Shown here piece after piece: positions 33,995-43,538 of a DNA stretch of 64,000 nucleotides. The notes under the pieces are model-generated. The model searched no databases. It worked only from the letters and a program-made list of their open reading frames with translations, and was not told where the DNA came from. The translations under genes were made by a program, and so were the position numbers. Each line of letters opens with the position of its first letter. Position 1 is the first letter of the stretch. Origin of the DNA: an uncultured Eggerthellaceae bacterium (GTDB lineage: Bacteria; Actinomycetota; Coriobacteriia; Coriobacteriales; Eggerthellaceae). The stretch covers positions 124,001-188,000 of the forward strand of contig CAIFEB010000002.1 in NCBI GenBank assembly GCA_903789375.1, given 5' to 3'.

Positions 33995-36079
33995 TTAGTC
34001 GAACTGCGGAATCTCGTAGTCAAGGCCCGCATCATCGAGCGCGATGCCCTCGACGTTGTAGAACGATCCCATCGTGCGCGCGATGTTAGTCGCCCAGTTC
34101 AGGTCCGTGGCGTACTGGTGCAGCCAGCTGGACGCGGACGCCGCCTGCGTGTCCCAGCGCATCTTCCACAGCGTGTTCTGGTTGCCGGAATGGCTGCTTC
34201 CCGAATTGATGAAGTTGTTGGAAATCCACTCCGCACCGCCGAGCATCGCGCGCTCGGGCGTGCTCCAGCCATTGTTCGCGGCCTCTTCGGCGCCCATCTC
34301 GGGCGCGTCGTCGTATGCGGCGATGCCGAAGAAGTTGATGTAGGCGCCCTGGGACAGCTTCGAGCAGCCCCACGCGCTCTCGATGGCAGCGTGCGCCATC
34401 AGGTACACCTCGTTGACATTGTACTTCTGAGCAGCCTCGATGATCGTCGCGCCCAAGCCGCGCATGTTGCTCGTCACGCCGTAGTTCTGCTCCGAGTACA
34501 CGCATATCCGCGCGATGTAGTCGTCCAGCTCCTCCGCCGTCACCTTGCCCGAATAGCCCTGCGACAAATCCGCGAACTGCAGGTAGCTCGAGGTACCCGC
34601 CTCGTAGTTCGCGGGGTTTGCGGACTCAGTGATGTTCGAGGCACTCTGCCCCGTTGCGCTCGCCTCGTACGCCGCGAAATCGCTGATCGTCATGCCCACG
34701 CTGTAGTACGACGTTTCGGAAACGTCGTCGGAACCGTATGTGTAGCCGAGGAGCGTGCGGGCGCGGGCGCGCGTGTCATCGCTCACGGCCATCGTGCCGC
34801 CCAGGAACTTTATCCGCGAGAACGTGGTGCCCGACTCGCGCGCCGCTTCGATGGTCTGGTAGTAGTCGTCGTCGACGAGCAGCATGACCGATGAATCATG
34901 CGCCTGCACAGCCGAGCCCGCCAGCGCATCGGTCGGGTGGATGCCCGTCGTAAACGCAGCATTATCCCAGTTCAGATAACCTTCACTCACCGCCCACTTC
35001 GCAACCTCCGCGGACGTGTCGTACAGGAGCGGCCCACCCAGGCGCACCGTTTCGCAATCGGCGCCCGACGCGACAGACACCACACTGACCGCCTGCGCCT
35101 GCGCCTCGTCGGTAACGGCTGACGTGCCGCCTACCACGATCACACGCGTGACGTCGGACGCAGCGCTCAGGCGCTCAAGCGAGCGACCCTCCAGCTGGCC
35201 GTCGGCATTGGCCAGAAACACCGGAATCTTCTGGCTGAACGCGAGCGACGACACCGACGTGGGGTCGGCGATGCTGAACACACCCTGCGCGACGATAACC
35301 TGGTTCGACCACAGTCCGTTGGCCACGCCGTAGTCGTAGATGGCCAGCTGCGTGCCGATGATGTCCTCACCGCCCAGGCGGATGGGCTCGCTGCCGACGA
35401 CATCCTGCAGTTGCGACGCCACATCATCGCTGATGGCGGACGTGCCGCCGACGATAAACACGCGCGTCACGCCGAGCTTCTGCAGCGTGTCGATGGTAGC
35501 CTGCGGAAGATCGTCGGTATCGGCCAGAAGAATCGGGCAGTCGTACGCGCCGGCGAGCGACGTGGCCGAAAGCGCGTCGACCGCCGAGATGCCGTTCGCG
35601 ATGATTGCGGTGTCGGCGCTGCTGAACGCGTAGAGCGCTTCTTCGGCAGCCGTGTCGTACTGGGATTCGCCGGCAATCGCCACATCGGTTCCCGTGACGG
35701 TGTCCGCGGTCGAGAACAAAGACATGAGCGCATTCGCCGAAGCGGACGCGGCGGTATCGCTCGACGCGGCAAGATTCTCGTCGGTGTCACCGATGGCAGC
35801 CACGCTTTCGGCCATCTCGTCCGGGTCGGTCATCGAAGCGACGACGACGCCGGGCATAGCATCGGGCGTGGCGGCGTCCGTGGTGGATGCGGCGGCGTCC
35901 GAAACACCCACGGCACCGTCTCCGCTGGTTGCGGACGCTGCCGCTTCCTCCGCAGCAAGCTCCCCCGCCGGCTCCTCGCCTGCCAGGGCAAACGTCGGGA
36001 AGGACACCGAGCTGGCAAGGGCGACCGCGCACAGCGTGGCGGTCGCGCGCTTCATACGGGTTCGGGTAGCGATATGCAT
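33995..36079 (-). CDS. Secreted cell-wall-binding (CWB2) protein with glucosaminidase-type domain
   Basis: A 694-residue exported protein. Basic N-terminus and hydrophobic signal (MKRATATLCAVALASSVSF), an Ala/Ser/Asp-rich linker, then three cell-wall-binding type 2 repeats with VFIVGGTSAISDDV, VIVVGGTSAVTDEA and IKFLGGTMAVSDDT. The C-terminal 220 residues contain AHAAIESAWGCS with the catalytic Glu of mannosyl-glycoprotein endo-beta-N-acetylglucosaminidase-like domains and INFFGIAAYDD. Likely cleaves peptidoglycan glycan strands during growth. ATG 36079 has GGGAG 6 nt upstream. It neighbours the ricin-repeat protein on the same strand, 160 bp away. Confidence 0.9.
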   Translation of the reverse strand: MHIATRTRMKRATATLCAVALASSVSFPTFALAGEEPAGELAAEEAAASATSGDGAVGVSDAAASTTDAATPDAMPGVVVASMTDPDEMAESVAAIGDTDENLAASSDTAASASANALMSLFSTADTVTGTDVAIAGESQYDTAAEEALYAFSSADTAIIANGISAVDALSATSLAGAYDCPILLADTDDLPQATIDTLQKLGVTRVFIVGGTSAISDDVASQLQDVVGSEPIRLGGEDIIGTQLAIYDYGVANGLWSNQVIVAQGVFSIADPTSVSSLAFSQKIPVFLANADGQLEGRSLERLSAASDVTRVIVVGGTSAVTDEAQAQAVSVVSVASGADCETVRLGGPLLYDTSAEVAKWAVSEGYLNWDNAAFTTGIHPTDALAGSAVQAHDSSVMLLVDDDYYQTIEAARESGTTFSRIKFLGGTMAVSDDTRARARTLLGYTYGSDDVSETSYYSVGMTISDFAAYEASATGQSASNITESANPANYEAGTSSYLQFADLSQGYSGKVTAEELDDYIARICVYSEQNYGVTSNMRGLGATIIEAAQKYNVNEVYLMAHAAIESAWGCSKLSQGAYINFFGIAAYDDAPEMGAEEAANNGWSTPERAMLGGAEWISNNFINSGSSHSGNQNTLWKMRWDTQAASASSWLHQYATDLNWATNIARTMGSFYNVEGIALDDAGLDYEIPQFD

Positions 36080-36414
36080 GTTGTGCTCCCTTCGATACTC
36101 CGCACCTATCCAATGGGCGCACTGCGTGCCCGATAACGTTGTGCGGCGGGATGTGGTTGCGAGACGGTCCTTTCAGATGCCGATACGTGTGCGCGCGCAA
36201 ATCGGTTGCAGGCAATCGTTCGCACGGTGCGCCTCGTCGGCCGGTGGGCGCCACTCTGTGCGAGCCATCGGATTCGCAGACGGCGACGCGCGGCGCGAAG
36301 GATGTTTTACCGCTTCTTGCGCCTTTCACGCGCATAATCGCGCTGGCCGTGCTGTAATACGTTCAGTATATGGTTACGGCGAAAGCCGACTGCCCCTCAC
36401 GACCCCTGACCTGA
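36080..36414. other. Divergent intergenic region
   Basis: Lies between the CWB2 gene and the yfhO-like gene. AT-richer near 36350-36370 (AATACGTTCAGTATAT), which may hold the yfhO promoter. No gene seen. Confidence 0.4.
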
Positions 36415-39400
36415 ATGAAATCAACAACACCACACACCCGTTCACATTCGACGGCTCGCTTGCGACGAATTTTGCGCGCCATCAGGCCGTACGCGCTGCT
36501 CGCCGTCATCGCCGTGCTCGCGCACAGCGTATTTGTGCTGCCGCGTCTGACCGGCTTGCCGTACGACTACTTCACCTACGTCGTGGGCGACAGCACAACG
36601 CAGCTGATTCCCGCCATGACGCTGCTCGAAAACGCGCTCAACGACGGCAACCTGTTCTGGTCGTGGGGCTACGGGCTGGGCGGTGACTTGTATTCCCAGT
36701 TCAGCTACTACTACACCACCTCGCCGCTGTTCTATGTCCTCTATGCGCTCAAGCGGTTGTGCGGCGCCGCCGGTGCCGACTTCGCCACCGCCGAGCAGTG
36801 GCGCCTGGCGTTCAGCATCATCAAGCTCACGCTGTGCATGGGGCTCATGTATGCCCTGCTCAAGCACGAGAAGCACGGGACGCTTCTGGCGCTATGCGGC
36901 GCCGTCGTCTACGGGCTGTCGCCGTGGTTTCTGGACAACTCGTTCGCGTTCGACTTCATGACCGACGCCGCTGTGTGGCCGCCGCTCATCGCGCTTGCCT
37001 ACGAGCGCTACCGTGAGCGCGGCTCCTGGGTCCCGCTCCTGGTCAGCTGCGCGCTGTGTCTGTGCAACAGCTTCTACTTCGGGTTCATCAACACGGTGTT
37101 CCTCATCGTGTTCGGACTCGTGTTCTCATGGGAAGGCGCCCCGGCCGGGCACGCGCGCAAAACGTTCGGCACGCGGCTGAGGACCTCGGCGCGGCGGTTC
37201 GGCACGCTCGCACTCATATATGTGGGCGCACTCGGCGTGTCCTCTATCGGCTTTGTTCCCGGCGTGCTCGCACTGCTCGGCGCCGACCGCGCGCAGGTCG
37301 CCACGACGTTCGCGCTCATGCCGTCGGAGTCGTTTCTGTCGATCGTCCCCGAGGCGCTGTTCGCGAAGGGCGGGTCGTATTTCGCGAACGAGGTGCAGAC
37401 CTTCGCGTTTCCCCTCGCCATCGCGTTCGCCTGCTGCATCGACTACCGCAAAGTCGACTCGGCAACGCGACGCAAATCGCTCCTGGCTGCCCTGGCGCTC
37501 GTGGCATGGCTCGTTCCCGTTGCATCGAGCCTGATGAACGGCCTGTCCTACCCATCGAATCGCTGGTGTTACCTGGTGTGCTTCGCCGTAGCGTGGGCGT
37601 TTCCGTCGTGGATGGAAGCGCTCGCCGAACAGCGCCGCATCACGAAGGCGACCGTTGCGGGCGTCGGCATTGTGGCCGCCGTGTGCCTGGCGACGCGCGA
37701 CCTGCGCACCGAGGGGATCGGCGCCGATTCGGGCTACGTGTTCACGGGGCTTGGAGGATCCGACATCGCACTCGTCATAGGCGGGCTGTTGTTCGTCGTG
37801 CTGTGGGCGCTGCTCGCGCGGGCGCAGGAGCGCGCGAAAGGCGGCGCGGTGAACGCGCACGGGGGCAACGAAGCCGCGCTTTCTTCGCGGCCGACGTTGG
37901 CAAACGACGGAGAAGCTGCCGGCAAGCTTTCTACGGCGCAGGTGCATGCAACCGAAAGCGGCACGGCGGATGCGTTCGCACCCGACGCCGCGAGCGCCGG
38001 CGTCGCTCCACGCGCGCCACATCCCAGGCGCACCATCCGCGCGCTCTCGGTCAGCGCGTTTACCGTCTTCCTCGCCTGTGAGCTGGTCGCTGCGCCGTTC
38101 GGCCCGTACGCCCTGGCTACCGGCTTCCGCGACAGCAACGGCTTCGAGCAAACGACCGCCTATCCAGACGCCAACGACCTCATGGCCGGCAGCGACGCCA
38201 TCGCGCAGACTTACGCGCAGCTCCAGCCTTCGAGCGGCGAGTTCTACCGCATCGACGACGAGGAGACGGACGCGCTGGTCAAGCGCGGAACCCACGGGTT
38301 CAGCTACGAGAACCGCAGCTGGAGCCTGGGCGGCTACCCGACGAGCCTCTACAATTCGCTTTTGACCAAGTCGCTCAACCGCGCGCTCAAGTTCGACTAC
38401 GACGTCACGTCCACATCGATTTCCGCTTCGCAGTACCGCGGGTTCGACCGGCGCCTGTTCCAGGAAATCGCCTGGGGCGTCGGATACAAGCTGAACATCG
38501 ACGAGGCGACCAACCTGTACGGCCTCGAAGGCGCGCCGACATCTCCGGACGGTCTGCGTGCCGTCAACGAGGCGAGCGCCGACGCCCAGGCGTACCCACT
38601 GCGCTATGCGAGCGGCATCGACCTGTGGTACGACGCCGTTACGCCGCAAAGCTCCTGGTCGCAGCTCACGTACGCCGAACGAGACGCCGCGCTTCTGCAG
38701 ACGGGCGCCGTTTCGGACGACGTTGCGAGCAAGCTGGGGCTGGCGACGGCGGAACCCGACATGTCGACCGTCACCGACGCCCCCCTCACGCCCGGCAACG
38801 TCACCCTGCAGGGGGCCACATACGAAGACGGCGTGCTGACCGTGCCCGACGAGGCGACCATCAGCATCGCCGTGGACCCCGAAAGCACACGGACGCCGGG
38901 CGAGTACCTGCTGACCGCCACGCTCGTGGAAGAGTCGAACGGCGGCTTCATCATCGACGTCAACGGAAACGCTTACCAGTCGTACGGATCGAGCAGCCAG
39001 TGGTCGTACCCGCAGACGACGTACTCGGCCTGCGTTCCCAACAACCCCACGACCATCACGGTAACGCTGACCGCCGGCACGTACGATCTGTCCGACGTGA
39101 AGCTGCAGTTTAGCTCATACGACAAGCTCGATGCATGGTACGCCGAGGCCAACCGTGTGAATGTGGAGGACCTGAACGTGGGTGCGAACAGCGTCTCAGG
39201 CGATGTGTATGCACCCGACAACGGCGTGATGGCGCTGTCGATTCCCTACGACGAGGGTTGGACCTGTACCATCGACGGCCAAACGGCGCAGACGTTCACG
39301 ATCAACGGCGACATGACCGGCGTTGCCGTGTCGGCTGGGTCGCACCACCTGGAGCTGTCGTACCACCCGCGCGCGTTCGTGCGCGGCGCAACGGTGAGCG

Positions 39401-39489
39401 TCGTCTCGATTGCGATCGCCGCCGGCGCTGCCATCGCCCAAACCCGCCGCCGCAAAAGGAGCGCAGCGGCTAGCACAGCCCACGATTAG
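36415..39489 (+). CDS. YfhO-family multi-pass membrane protein
   Basis: 1024 residues with about a dozen membrane helices, an N-terminal FDYFTYVVGDSTTQLIP-like extracellular loop (GT-C glycosyltransferase-type), and a large C-terminal extracellular domain that ends with SIPYDEGWTCTIDG, a YfhO hallmark, and one last helix (about residues 990-1010). In firmicutes YfhO adds sugars to lipoteichoic acid. A hydrophilic Ala/Gly-rich insert lies near residues 470-540. The start lacks a strong ribosome-binding site, so it could begin slightly downstream. Ends just before tRNA-Ser(TGA). Confidence 0.87.
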   Translation: MKSTTPHTRSHSTARLRRILRAIRPYALLAVIAVLAHSVFVLPRLTGLPYDYFTYVVGDSTTQLIPAMTLLENALNDGNLFWSWGYGLGGDLYSQFSYYYTTSPLFYVLYALKRLCGAAGADFATAEQWRLAFSIIKLTLCMGLMYALLKHEKHGTLLALCGAVVYGLSPWFLDNSFAFDFMTDAAVWPPLIALAYERYRERGSWVPLLVSCALCLCNSFYFGFINTVFLIVFGLVFSWEGAPAGHARKTFGTRLRTSARRFGTLALIYVGALGVSSIGFVPGVLALLGADRAQVATTFALMPSESFLSIVPEALFAKGGSYFANEVQTFAFPLAIAFACCIDYRKVDSATRRKSLLAALALVAWLVPVASSLMNGLSYPSNRWCYLVCFAVAWAFPSWMEALAEQRRITKATVAGVGIVAAVCLATRDLRTEGIGADSGYVFTGLGGSDIALVIGGLLFVVLWALLARAQERAKGGAVNAHGGNEAALSSRPTLANDGEAAGKLSTAQVHATESGTADAFAPDAASAGVAPRAPHPRRTIRALSVSAFTVFLACELVAAPFGPYALATGFRDSNGFEQTTAYPDANDLMAGSDAIAQTYAQLQPSSGEFYRIDDEETDALVKRGTHGFSYENRSWSLGGYPTSLYNSLLTKSLNRALKFDYDVTSTSISASQYRGFDRRLFQEIAWGVGYKLNIDEATNLYGLEGAPTSPDGLRAVNEASADAQAYPLRYASGIDLWYDAVTPQSSWSQLTYAERDAALLQTGAVSDDVASKLGLATAEPDMSTVTDAPLTPGNVTLQGATYEDGVLTVPDEATISIAVDPESTRTPGEYLLTATLVEESNGGFIIDVNGNAYQSYGSSSQWSYPQTTYSACVPNNPTTITVTLTAGTYDLSDVKLQFSSYDKLDAWYAEANRVNVEDLNVGANSVSGDVYAPDNGVMALSIPYDEGWTCTIDGQTAQTFTINGDMTGVAVSAGSHHLELSYHPRAFVRGATVSVVSIAIAAGAAIAQTRRRKRSAAASTAHD

Positions 39490-39592
39490 GCTGACAACCC
39501 CATCCGAACTGCATGCGGATATGCTATCCTTACCGCTGCGCGGGGCATGGCGCTGCGTTCGCCCGCACGGCGGATGCGTGCCATGCGCTTGC

Positions 39593-39680
39593 GGAGGAAT
39601 GGCCGAGTGGTTGAAGGCGGCAGTCTTGAAAACTGTTGTGCCGCAAGGTACCGTGGGTTCGAATCCTACTTCCTCCGCCA
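39593..39680 (+). tRNA. tRNA-Ser (TGA)
   Basis: 88-nt type II tRNA: acceptor GGAGGAA/TTCCTCC, anticodon stem GCAGT/ACTGT with loop CTTGAAA (anticodon TGA), T-loop GGTTCGAATCC, encoded CCA. Confidence 0.96.
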
Positions 39681-39689
39681 CGAAATGAC

Positions 39690-39721
39690 GACGGCCCGGA
39701 ATCTCTCCGGGCCGTCTTTTC
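39690..39721 (+). terminator. Terminator of tRNA-Ser (TGA)
   Basis: GACGGCCCGG (39690-39699) pairs with CCGGGCCGTC (39707-39716), then TTTT. Confidence 0.9.
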
Positions 39722-39943
39722 ATATAGATATGATTCTGCACGGCGCGACGTTCGGTAGCGCTGCGCGCCGTCAGAGCGCTCGTGCGTCAAGCTCCTCAAA
39801 ACCGCAAGCCTGCGCCACATGGGGGCAATCACGCCGACCGCGCATCAATCGCTGCGCCACAGCAATCTACGCCGCAACTTCCGCACCGCCACAATCCGCA
39901 CCGCGCGGCACCGCAGCATCGCCGCTTCCCGCGGGCGCTGCCC

Positions 39944-41374
39944 CTACTCCTCGCCTTCGTCGTCGGACGCGGCTTTGCGCTGGTCAAGCGGCTGGTACTG
40001 GCGCTTGTGCGTGAACGTCGTCTTGTACGCCGGACGGATGATGCGCTTGCCCGAGATGATTTCCTCGAACCGATGCGCCGCCCATCCCGACATGCGCGCG
40101 CACGCGAACAGCGGCGTGAACAGCTCCTCGGGGATGCCGATCATCGAGTACACGAAACCCGAGTACATGTCGATGTTCGCGCAGATGTCCTTCTTCGTGC
40201 CCTTCTCGCGCAGGATGACCTCGGGCGACAGACGCTCGATTGTCTCGAGCAGCTTGAACTCCGCCTCGTACTCGGTGCCTTCGGCCAGCTGGCGTGCGTA
40301 ACGCTTGCACAGCACGGCGCGCGGGTCCGACTTCGTGTACACCGCGTGCCCCATGCCGTAGATGAGGCCGCTCTTATCGTACGCCTGCTTGTTGACGATC
40401 TTGGCCAGATAATCGGCCACCTCGTCCTCGTCTTCCCAGTTATTCACATTGCGCTTGATTTCGCGCTGCATGCCGAGGACCTGGTGATTCGCACCGCCGT
40501 GACGACGGCCCTTGAGCGAGCCGATGGCCGCCGCGTACGCGGAGTACGGGTCGGTGTCGGACGAGGACAGCACGCGCATCGTGAACGTCGAGTTGTTGCC
40601 GCCGCCGTGCTCGGCATGCAAGCACAGCATGATGTCGAGCATGCGCGCCTCGTCGGGCGTGAACTGGCGGTCGGGGCGCAGCATCGACAGGATGGTCTCG
40701 GCCGTGGACTGCCCCGGCACGTAGCGGTGCATAATCATCGAGTCGTTGTCGTAGCGCGACCGTTTGGCGTAGTACGTGAGCACCGAGATGCGCGGCAGCC
40801 GCGAGATGAGCGACACGGCCGTCGAAATCTCGTGGAACATGTCGCGGCTTTCGGCATCGGAATCGTAGGCATACAGCAGCAGCACCGAGCGCGCCAGCAC
40901 GTTCATGATGTGCGGCGGCGTCTCGCGCATGATCATGGAAGCGGTGAAGCCGTCGGGCAGCTCGCGCCAGGCGCTCATCAGCTCGATGTACGCCTCGAGC
41001 TGCTCGCGCGTGGGCAGCTCGCCCATGAGCAGCAGATACGAGATTTCCTCGTACAGGAAGCGCCGGTCGGGGTCGGACGCTGCCGACAGCAGATCGTACA
41101 GGTCGTAGCCGCGGTACGTGAGCGAGCCCTCGTCGGCCACCTTCACGCCGTCGGACAGCACGTAGCCGTGCACGTTGGAGATGTTGGTCACGCCGGCGAC
41201 CACGCCGCTGCCGTCCGCGTTGCGCAGGCCGCGCTTCACGTCGAAACGCTGGTAGTACGACGGGTCTATCGAGTTCACTTTGTTGAATTGGTCGTACAGC
41301 GCGAACTCGTTTTCCGCCTGGGCATACTTCTTGCGCATATGCTCGGTCGGTTTGTAATTGATGTTCATCGCCAT
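39944..41374 (-). CDS. gltA: Citrate synthase
   Basis: Condenses oxaloacetate and acetyl-CoA. 476 residues; catalytic histidines in LHAEHGGGNNSTFT and IYGMGHAVYT and the GSLKGRRHGGAN segment are present, with YRGYDLYDL near the N-terminus. The C-terminus ends in an acidic tail (DDEGEE). ATG 41374 has AAGGAG 7 nt upstream; the open frame extends 6 codons further without a signal. Monocistronic, convergent with tRNA-Ser(TGA). No other TCA gene is close. Confidence 0.95.
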   Translation of the reverse strand: MAMNINYKPTEHMRKKYAQAENEFALYDQFNKVNSIDPSYYQRFDVKRGLRNADGSGVVAGVTNISNVHGYVLSDGVKVADEGSLTYRGYDLYDLLSAASDPDRRFLYEEISYLLLMGELPTREQLEAYIELMSAWRELPDGFTASMIMRETPPHIMNVLARSVLLLYAYDSDAESRDMFHEISTAVSLISRLPRISVLTYYAKRSRYDNDSMIMHRYVPGQSTAETILSMLRPDRQFTPDEARMLDIMLCLHAEHGGGNNSTFTMRVLSSSDTDPYSAYAAAIGSLKGRRHGGANHQVLGMQREIKRNVNNWEDEDEVADYLAKIVNKQAYDKSGLIYGMGHAVYTKSDPRAVLCKRYARQLAEGTEYEAEFKLLETIERLSPEVILREKGTKKDICANIDMYSGFVYSMIGIPEELFTPLFACARMSGWAAHRFEEIISGKRIIRPAYKTTFTHKRQYQPLDQRKAASDDEGEE

Positions 41375-41802
41375 GGGGCTGCTCCTTCGCAAACGCGCGC
41401 GACGGGTCTGGAAATCGCGCGCATGGTGCCGCCTATTATCCTACGAAACCCGCGGCTGGCGAACCCGGGCGCCCAGTGTTGCGAGAGTTGTTACAAAACC
41501 TGCTGCTGGGCTTAACGCCAAACTTGCAGGAACGCGAGGCTTCGATTCCGACGGAGACCGCTGCGCTTGCGTTCCGGGCGCCGTCGACCCCGACCCTGTG
41601 CTGCGCGTCGAGCGCCCGAGCGAGACAGCGCAAAGTTGACCTGGTGCGCGCCTCCCTGTGGCATATTCGCTGTGCGGAGCGCGGCCTGCGCAACGCGAGT
41701 TCCAGAGCGAGTACCGAGCGCCGCGGAGATGGCATCCGGCGCAATCCGCGCGCTCGGCTAATCGCCCGAGTTTGAACGTTCCATGATGAACGTTACTGGG
41801 GT
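41375..41802. other. Intergenic stretch between gltA and tRNA-Arg (ACG)
   Basis: About 430 bp with no supported gene. Open frames here lack ribosome-binding sites and known motifs. Contains the gltA leader at its left end. Confidence 0.45.
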
Positions 41803-41831
41803 TTGACAGCATCGGCGTCCCATGTTTTAAT
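41803..41831 (+). promoter_or_regulatory. Promoter of tRNA-Arg (ACG)
   Basis: TTGACA (41803-41808), 17-bp spacer, TTTAAT (41826-41831). Confidence 0.8.
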
Positions 41832-41850
41832 AATCGAGCTGTTTTGAAAT

Positions 41851-41927
41851 GCGCCGTTACCTCAGCTGGATAGAGGGACTGACTACGAATCAGTATGCCG
41901 AGGGTTCGAATCCCCCACGGCGCACCA
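41851..41927 (+). tRNA. tRNA-Arg (ACG)
   Basis: 77 nt: acceptor GCGCCGT/ACGGCGC, anticodon stem ACTGA/TCAGT with loop CTACGAA (anticodon ACG, the TadA substrate), T-loop GGTTCGAATCC, encoded CCA. Confidence 0.97.
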
Positions 41928-41937
41928 CTGAAACCGC

Positions 41938-41970
41938 AAGCCGTACGCCTTCGGGTGTGCGGCTTTTTCT
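41938..41970 (+). terminator. Terminator of tRNA-Arg (ACG)
   Basis: AAGCCGTACGCC (41938-41949) pairs with GGTGTGCGGCTT (41954-41965, one G-T and one mismatch allowed), UUCG-type loop, then TTTTC. Confidence 0.88.
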
Positions 41971-42373
41971 TTTCTCTGCACCGCTTATCCCGCCGCAGAC
42001 CGAGCACGATGCTCCCGCCACCCTCCGACGGCCTCCCATCAAATCGGACGGGATGTAAGCCGTCTGACCTGCGGCGTCAAGAGTTTGCAGGGTACACGTT
42101 CTGGCCTATAACCCAATCCTTCGCCAGGCAACAGAAAAGGCGCCGGGGCGCCTCTTGCGATCAGTTGAATTGTTTTGATACGCGCCACTACCCGCGCGCG
42201 TTTTTGCTCGCGTCGGCGCAACGCCTGAGCCTCTCGGGACACTGACGTGGAGCTACCCGAAACGTCGGCACCGGGCGATCGCCCGATTGCCATTCGCCCA
42301 CGCCGAAACCCCCAGGCACGGCATGCACCAGCACATAAACAACCGCCCGATGCGCCGCCCGCCTGCGCAGCCG
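41971..42373. other. Stretch downstream of the Rrf2 gene
   Basis: No supported gene in about 400 bp. A compact hairpin AGGCGC-CGGG-GCGCCT at 42138-42153 is followed on the minus strand by TTTTCTGTT and may end the Rrf2 transcript. Confidence 0.45.
42138..42153 (-). terminator. Possible terminator of the Rrf2 gene
   Basis: 6-bp G+C stem with a tetraloop and a minus-strand T-run, about 220 bp after the gene's stop. The distance lowers confidence. Confidence 0.4.
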
Positions 42374-42844
42374 CTACTGCGCGGTGCGCTCCGACCCGCG
42401 CTTGAGCAGCGTCGAGATAAGCTGCCCGCCCGGGACGCCGGCCTCGTAGGCGTCGACGAGGTCTTGGATGACGATGCTGTCCAAGCAGGCATCGAACAGC
42501 TCGTCGATCACCCCGCAAATCTTCAGAACCTCGATCGTTTCATCCGTCGCGTCCTCGGGGGCGTCAACCTCGTTACGCTGCGTGCGCTTGAGTCCCTGCT
42601 CGAACGCGTCAAGAATCTGGCCGACCGTGATCTCGCTCGCCGGCTTGGCAAGCGAGTAGCCGCCGTTCTTGCCCGGATGCGCTTTTATCAGGTCCGCCTT
42701 GCGCAGGCGCAACGCCAGCTGAATCAGATAGTCACGCGGTATTGACACGTTTTCCGATATCTCGCGCGAGGAACATACTCGGTTGGACACGGCAAGATAC
42801 ACAACCGTCCGAATGCCATACTCTGCCGAGGCTTTGAGCTTCAT
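42374..42844 (-). CDS. Rrf2-family transcriptional regulator
   Basis: 156 residues. N-terminal winged helix typical of Rrf2/IscR (MKLKASAEYGIRTVVYLA, SSREISENVSIPRDYLIQLALRLRKADLI, GKNGGYSLAKPASEITVGQILDAF). The C-terminal half has cysteines in KICGVIDELFDACLD, a pair with 9 residues between, not the three-Cys Fe-S pattern of IscR. It may sense a metal cluster, redox state or another ligand. ATG 42844 has GGGGA 4-5 nt upstream. A perfect palindrome at 42896-42923 lies 50 bp upstream, a likely operator. The NifU-like/GGGtGRT pair lies divergently at 43539. Confidence 0.9.
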   Translation of the reverse strand: MKLKASAEYGIRTVVYLAVSNRVCSSREISENVSIPRDYLIQLALRLRKADLIKAHPGKNGGYSLAKPASEITVGQILDAFEQGLKRTQRNEVDAPEDATDETIEVLKICGVIDELFDACLDSIVIQDLVDAYEAGVPGGQLISTLLKRGSERTAQ

Positions 42845-42895
42845 TTCGTTCCCCAATTCTCGAGATGACGGTACGAAAGTACATTGCTCCTATCA

Positions 42896-42923
42896 TGACA
42901 CAGCAAGTTCACGTGCTGTGTCA
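42896..42923. promoter_or_regulatory. Perfect palindrome, probable Rrf2 operator
   Basis: TGACACAGCA (42896-42905) and TGCTGTGTCA (42914-42923) are exact inverted copies around 8 bp. TTGACA on the minus strand overlaps the right arm (42920-42925), so binding would block a promoter reading toward the Rrf2 gene. Confidence 0.75.
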
Positions 42924-43538
42924 ATTCTTCAACTCCACGCCATATCAACGCATTTACCAGCGCTTATTCAAATGAACTTTGGTCGACGTTTACCGCGTTG
43001 ATCAACGAACCATACAACCAAGCGCATTGGAGCGTACGAAACAGATTCGATTACGATGGCGTATATCGTCGGAGACGTTGCCCCTTTCGACGCACGTCTA
43101 GACCGCTTCCAAAACCCTGTGCCATAGCTTTTCGCATCCGCGTACTCAGTGAAGGATGCATTGCCGCAATAAGCGCCGCGGCCATTCACGCAGCACATCT
43201 GGAATCGGTGCCGCAATTGCTCGAACGACTCTTCCAGTGCCATCTATGTTGTCGAAATAGGTGCACATCGATGCGATGCTGCGCAACCGCCACTTGCAGC
43301 TTCGGCGCAGCCGACCTCATGCGCGCTTCTCGTTCTTGCACCGACTGTCCAAATACATGCTTTACGATAGTAGAGTGCGTTTGGACGCATTCCCCATCAG
43401 GCATCATGCTGGTGCGGATGCCTTTCAGACAATGCCCGTGCCAGGAAGCCGCGCGGGAACGCCCCAGCGCAACGCGTCACCCCGGTGGGTGCGCGACCGC
43501 GTCCGCTGCGGCCGCGCTTCAAGAGAGGAGCAACTTCA
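42924..43538. other. Gene-free, less G+C-rich stretch before the NifU-like gene
   Basis: About 600 bp with no supported gene. A 91-codon frame on the minus strand at 42968-43243 has no ribosome-binding site or family motif. TTTACGATAGT near 43362-43372 could be part of a promoter for the NifU-like gene. The length leaves room for a small RNA or long leader, but I cannot show one. Confidence 0.45.

Noticed and set aside
42968-43243. A 91-codon gene on the minus strand
   Set aside because: No ribosome-binding site, no family motif, and codon use unlike the neighbours.
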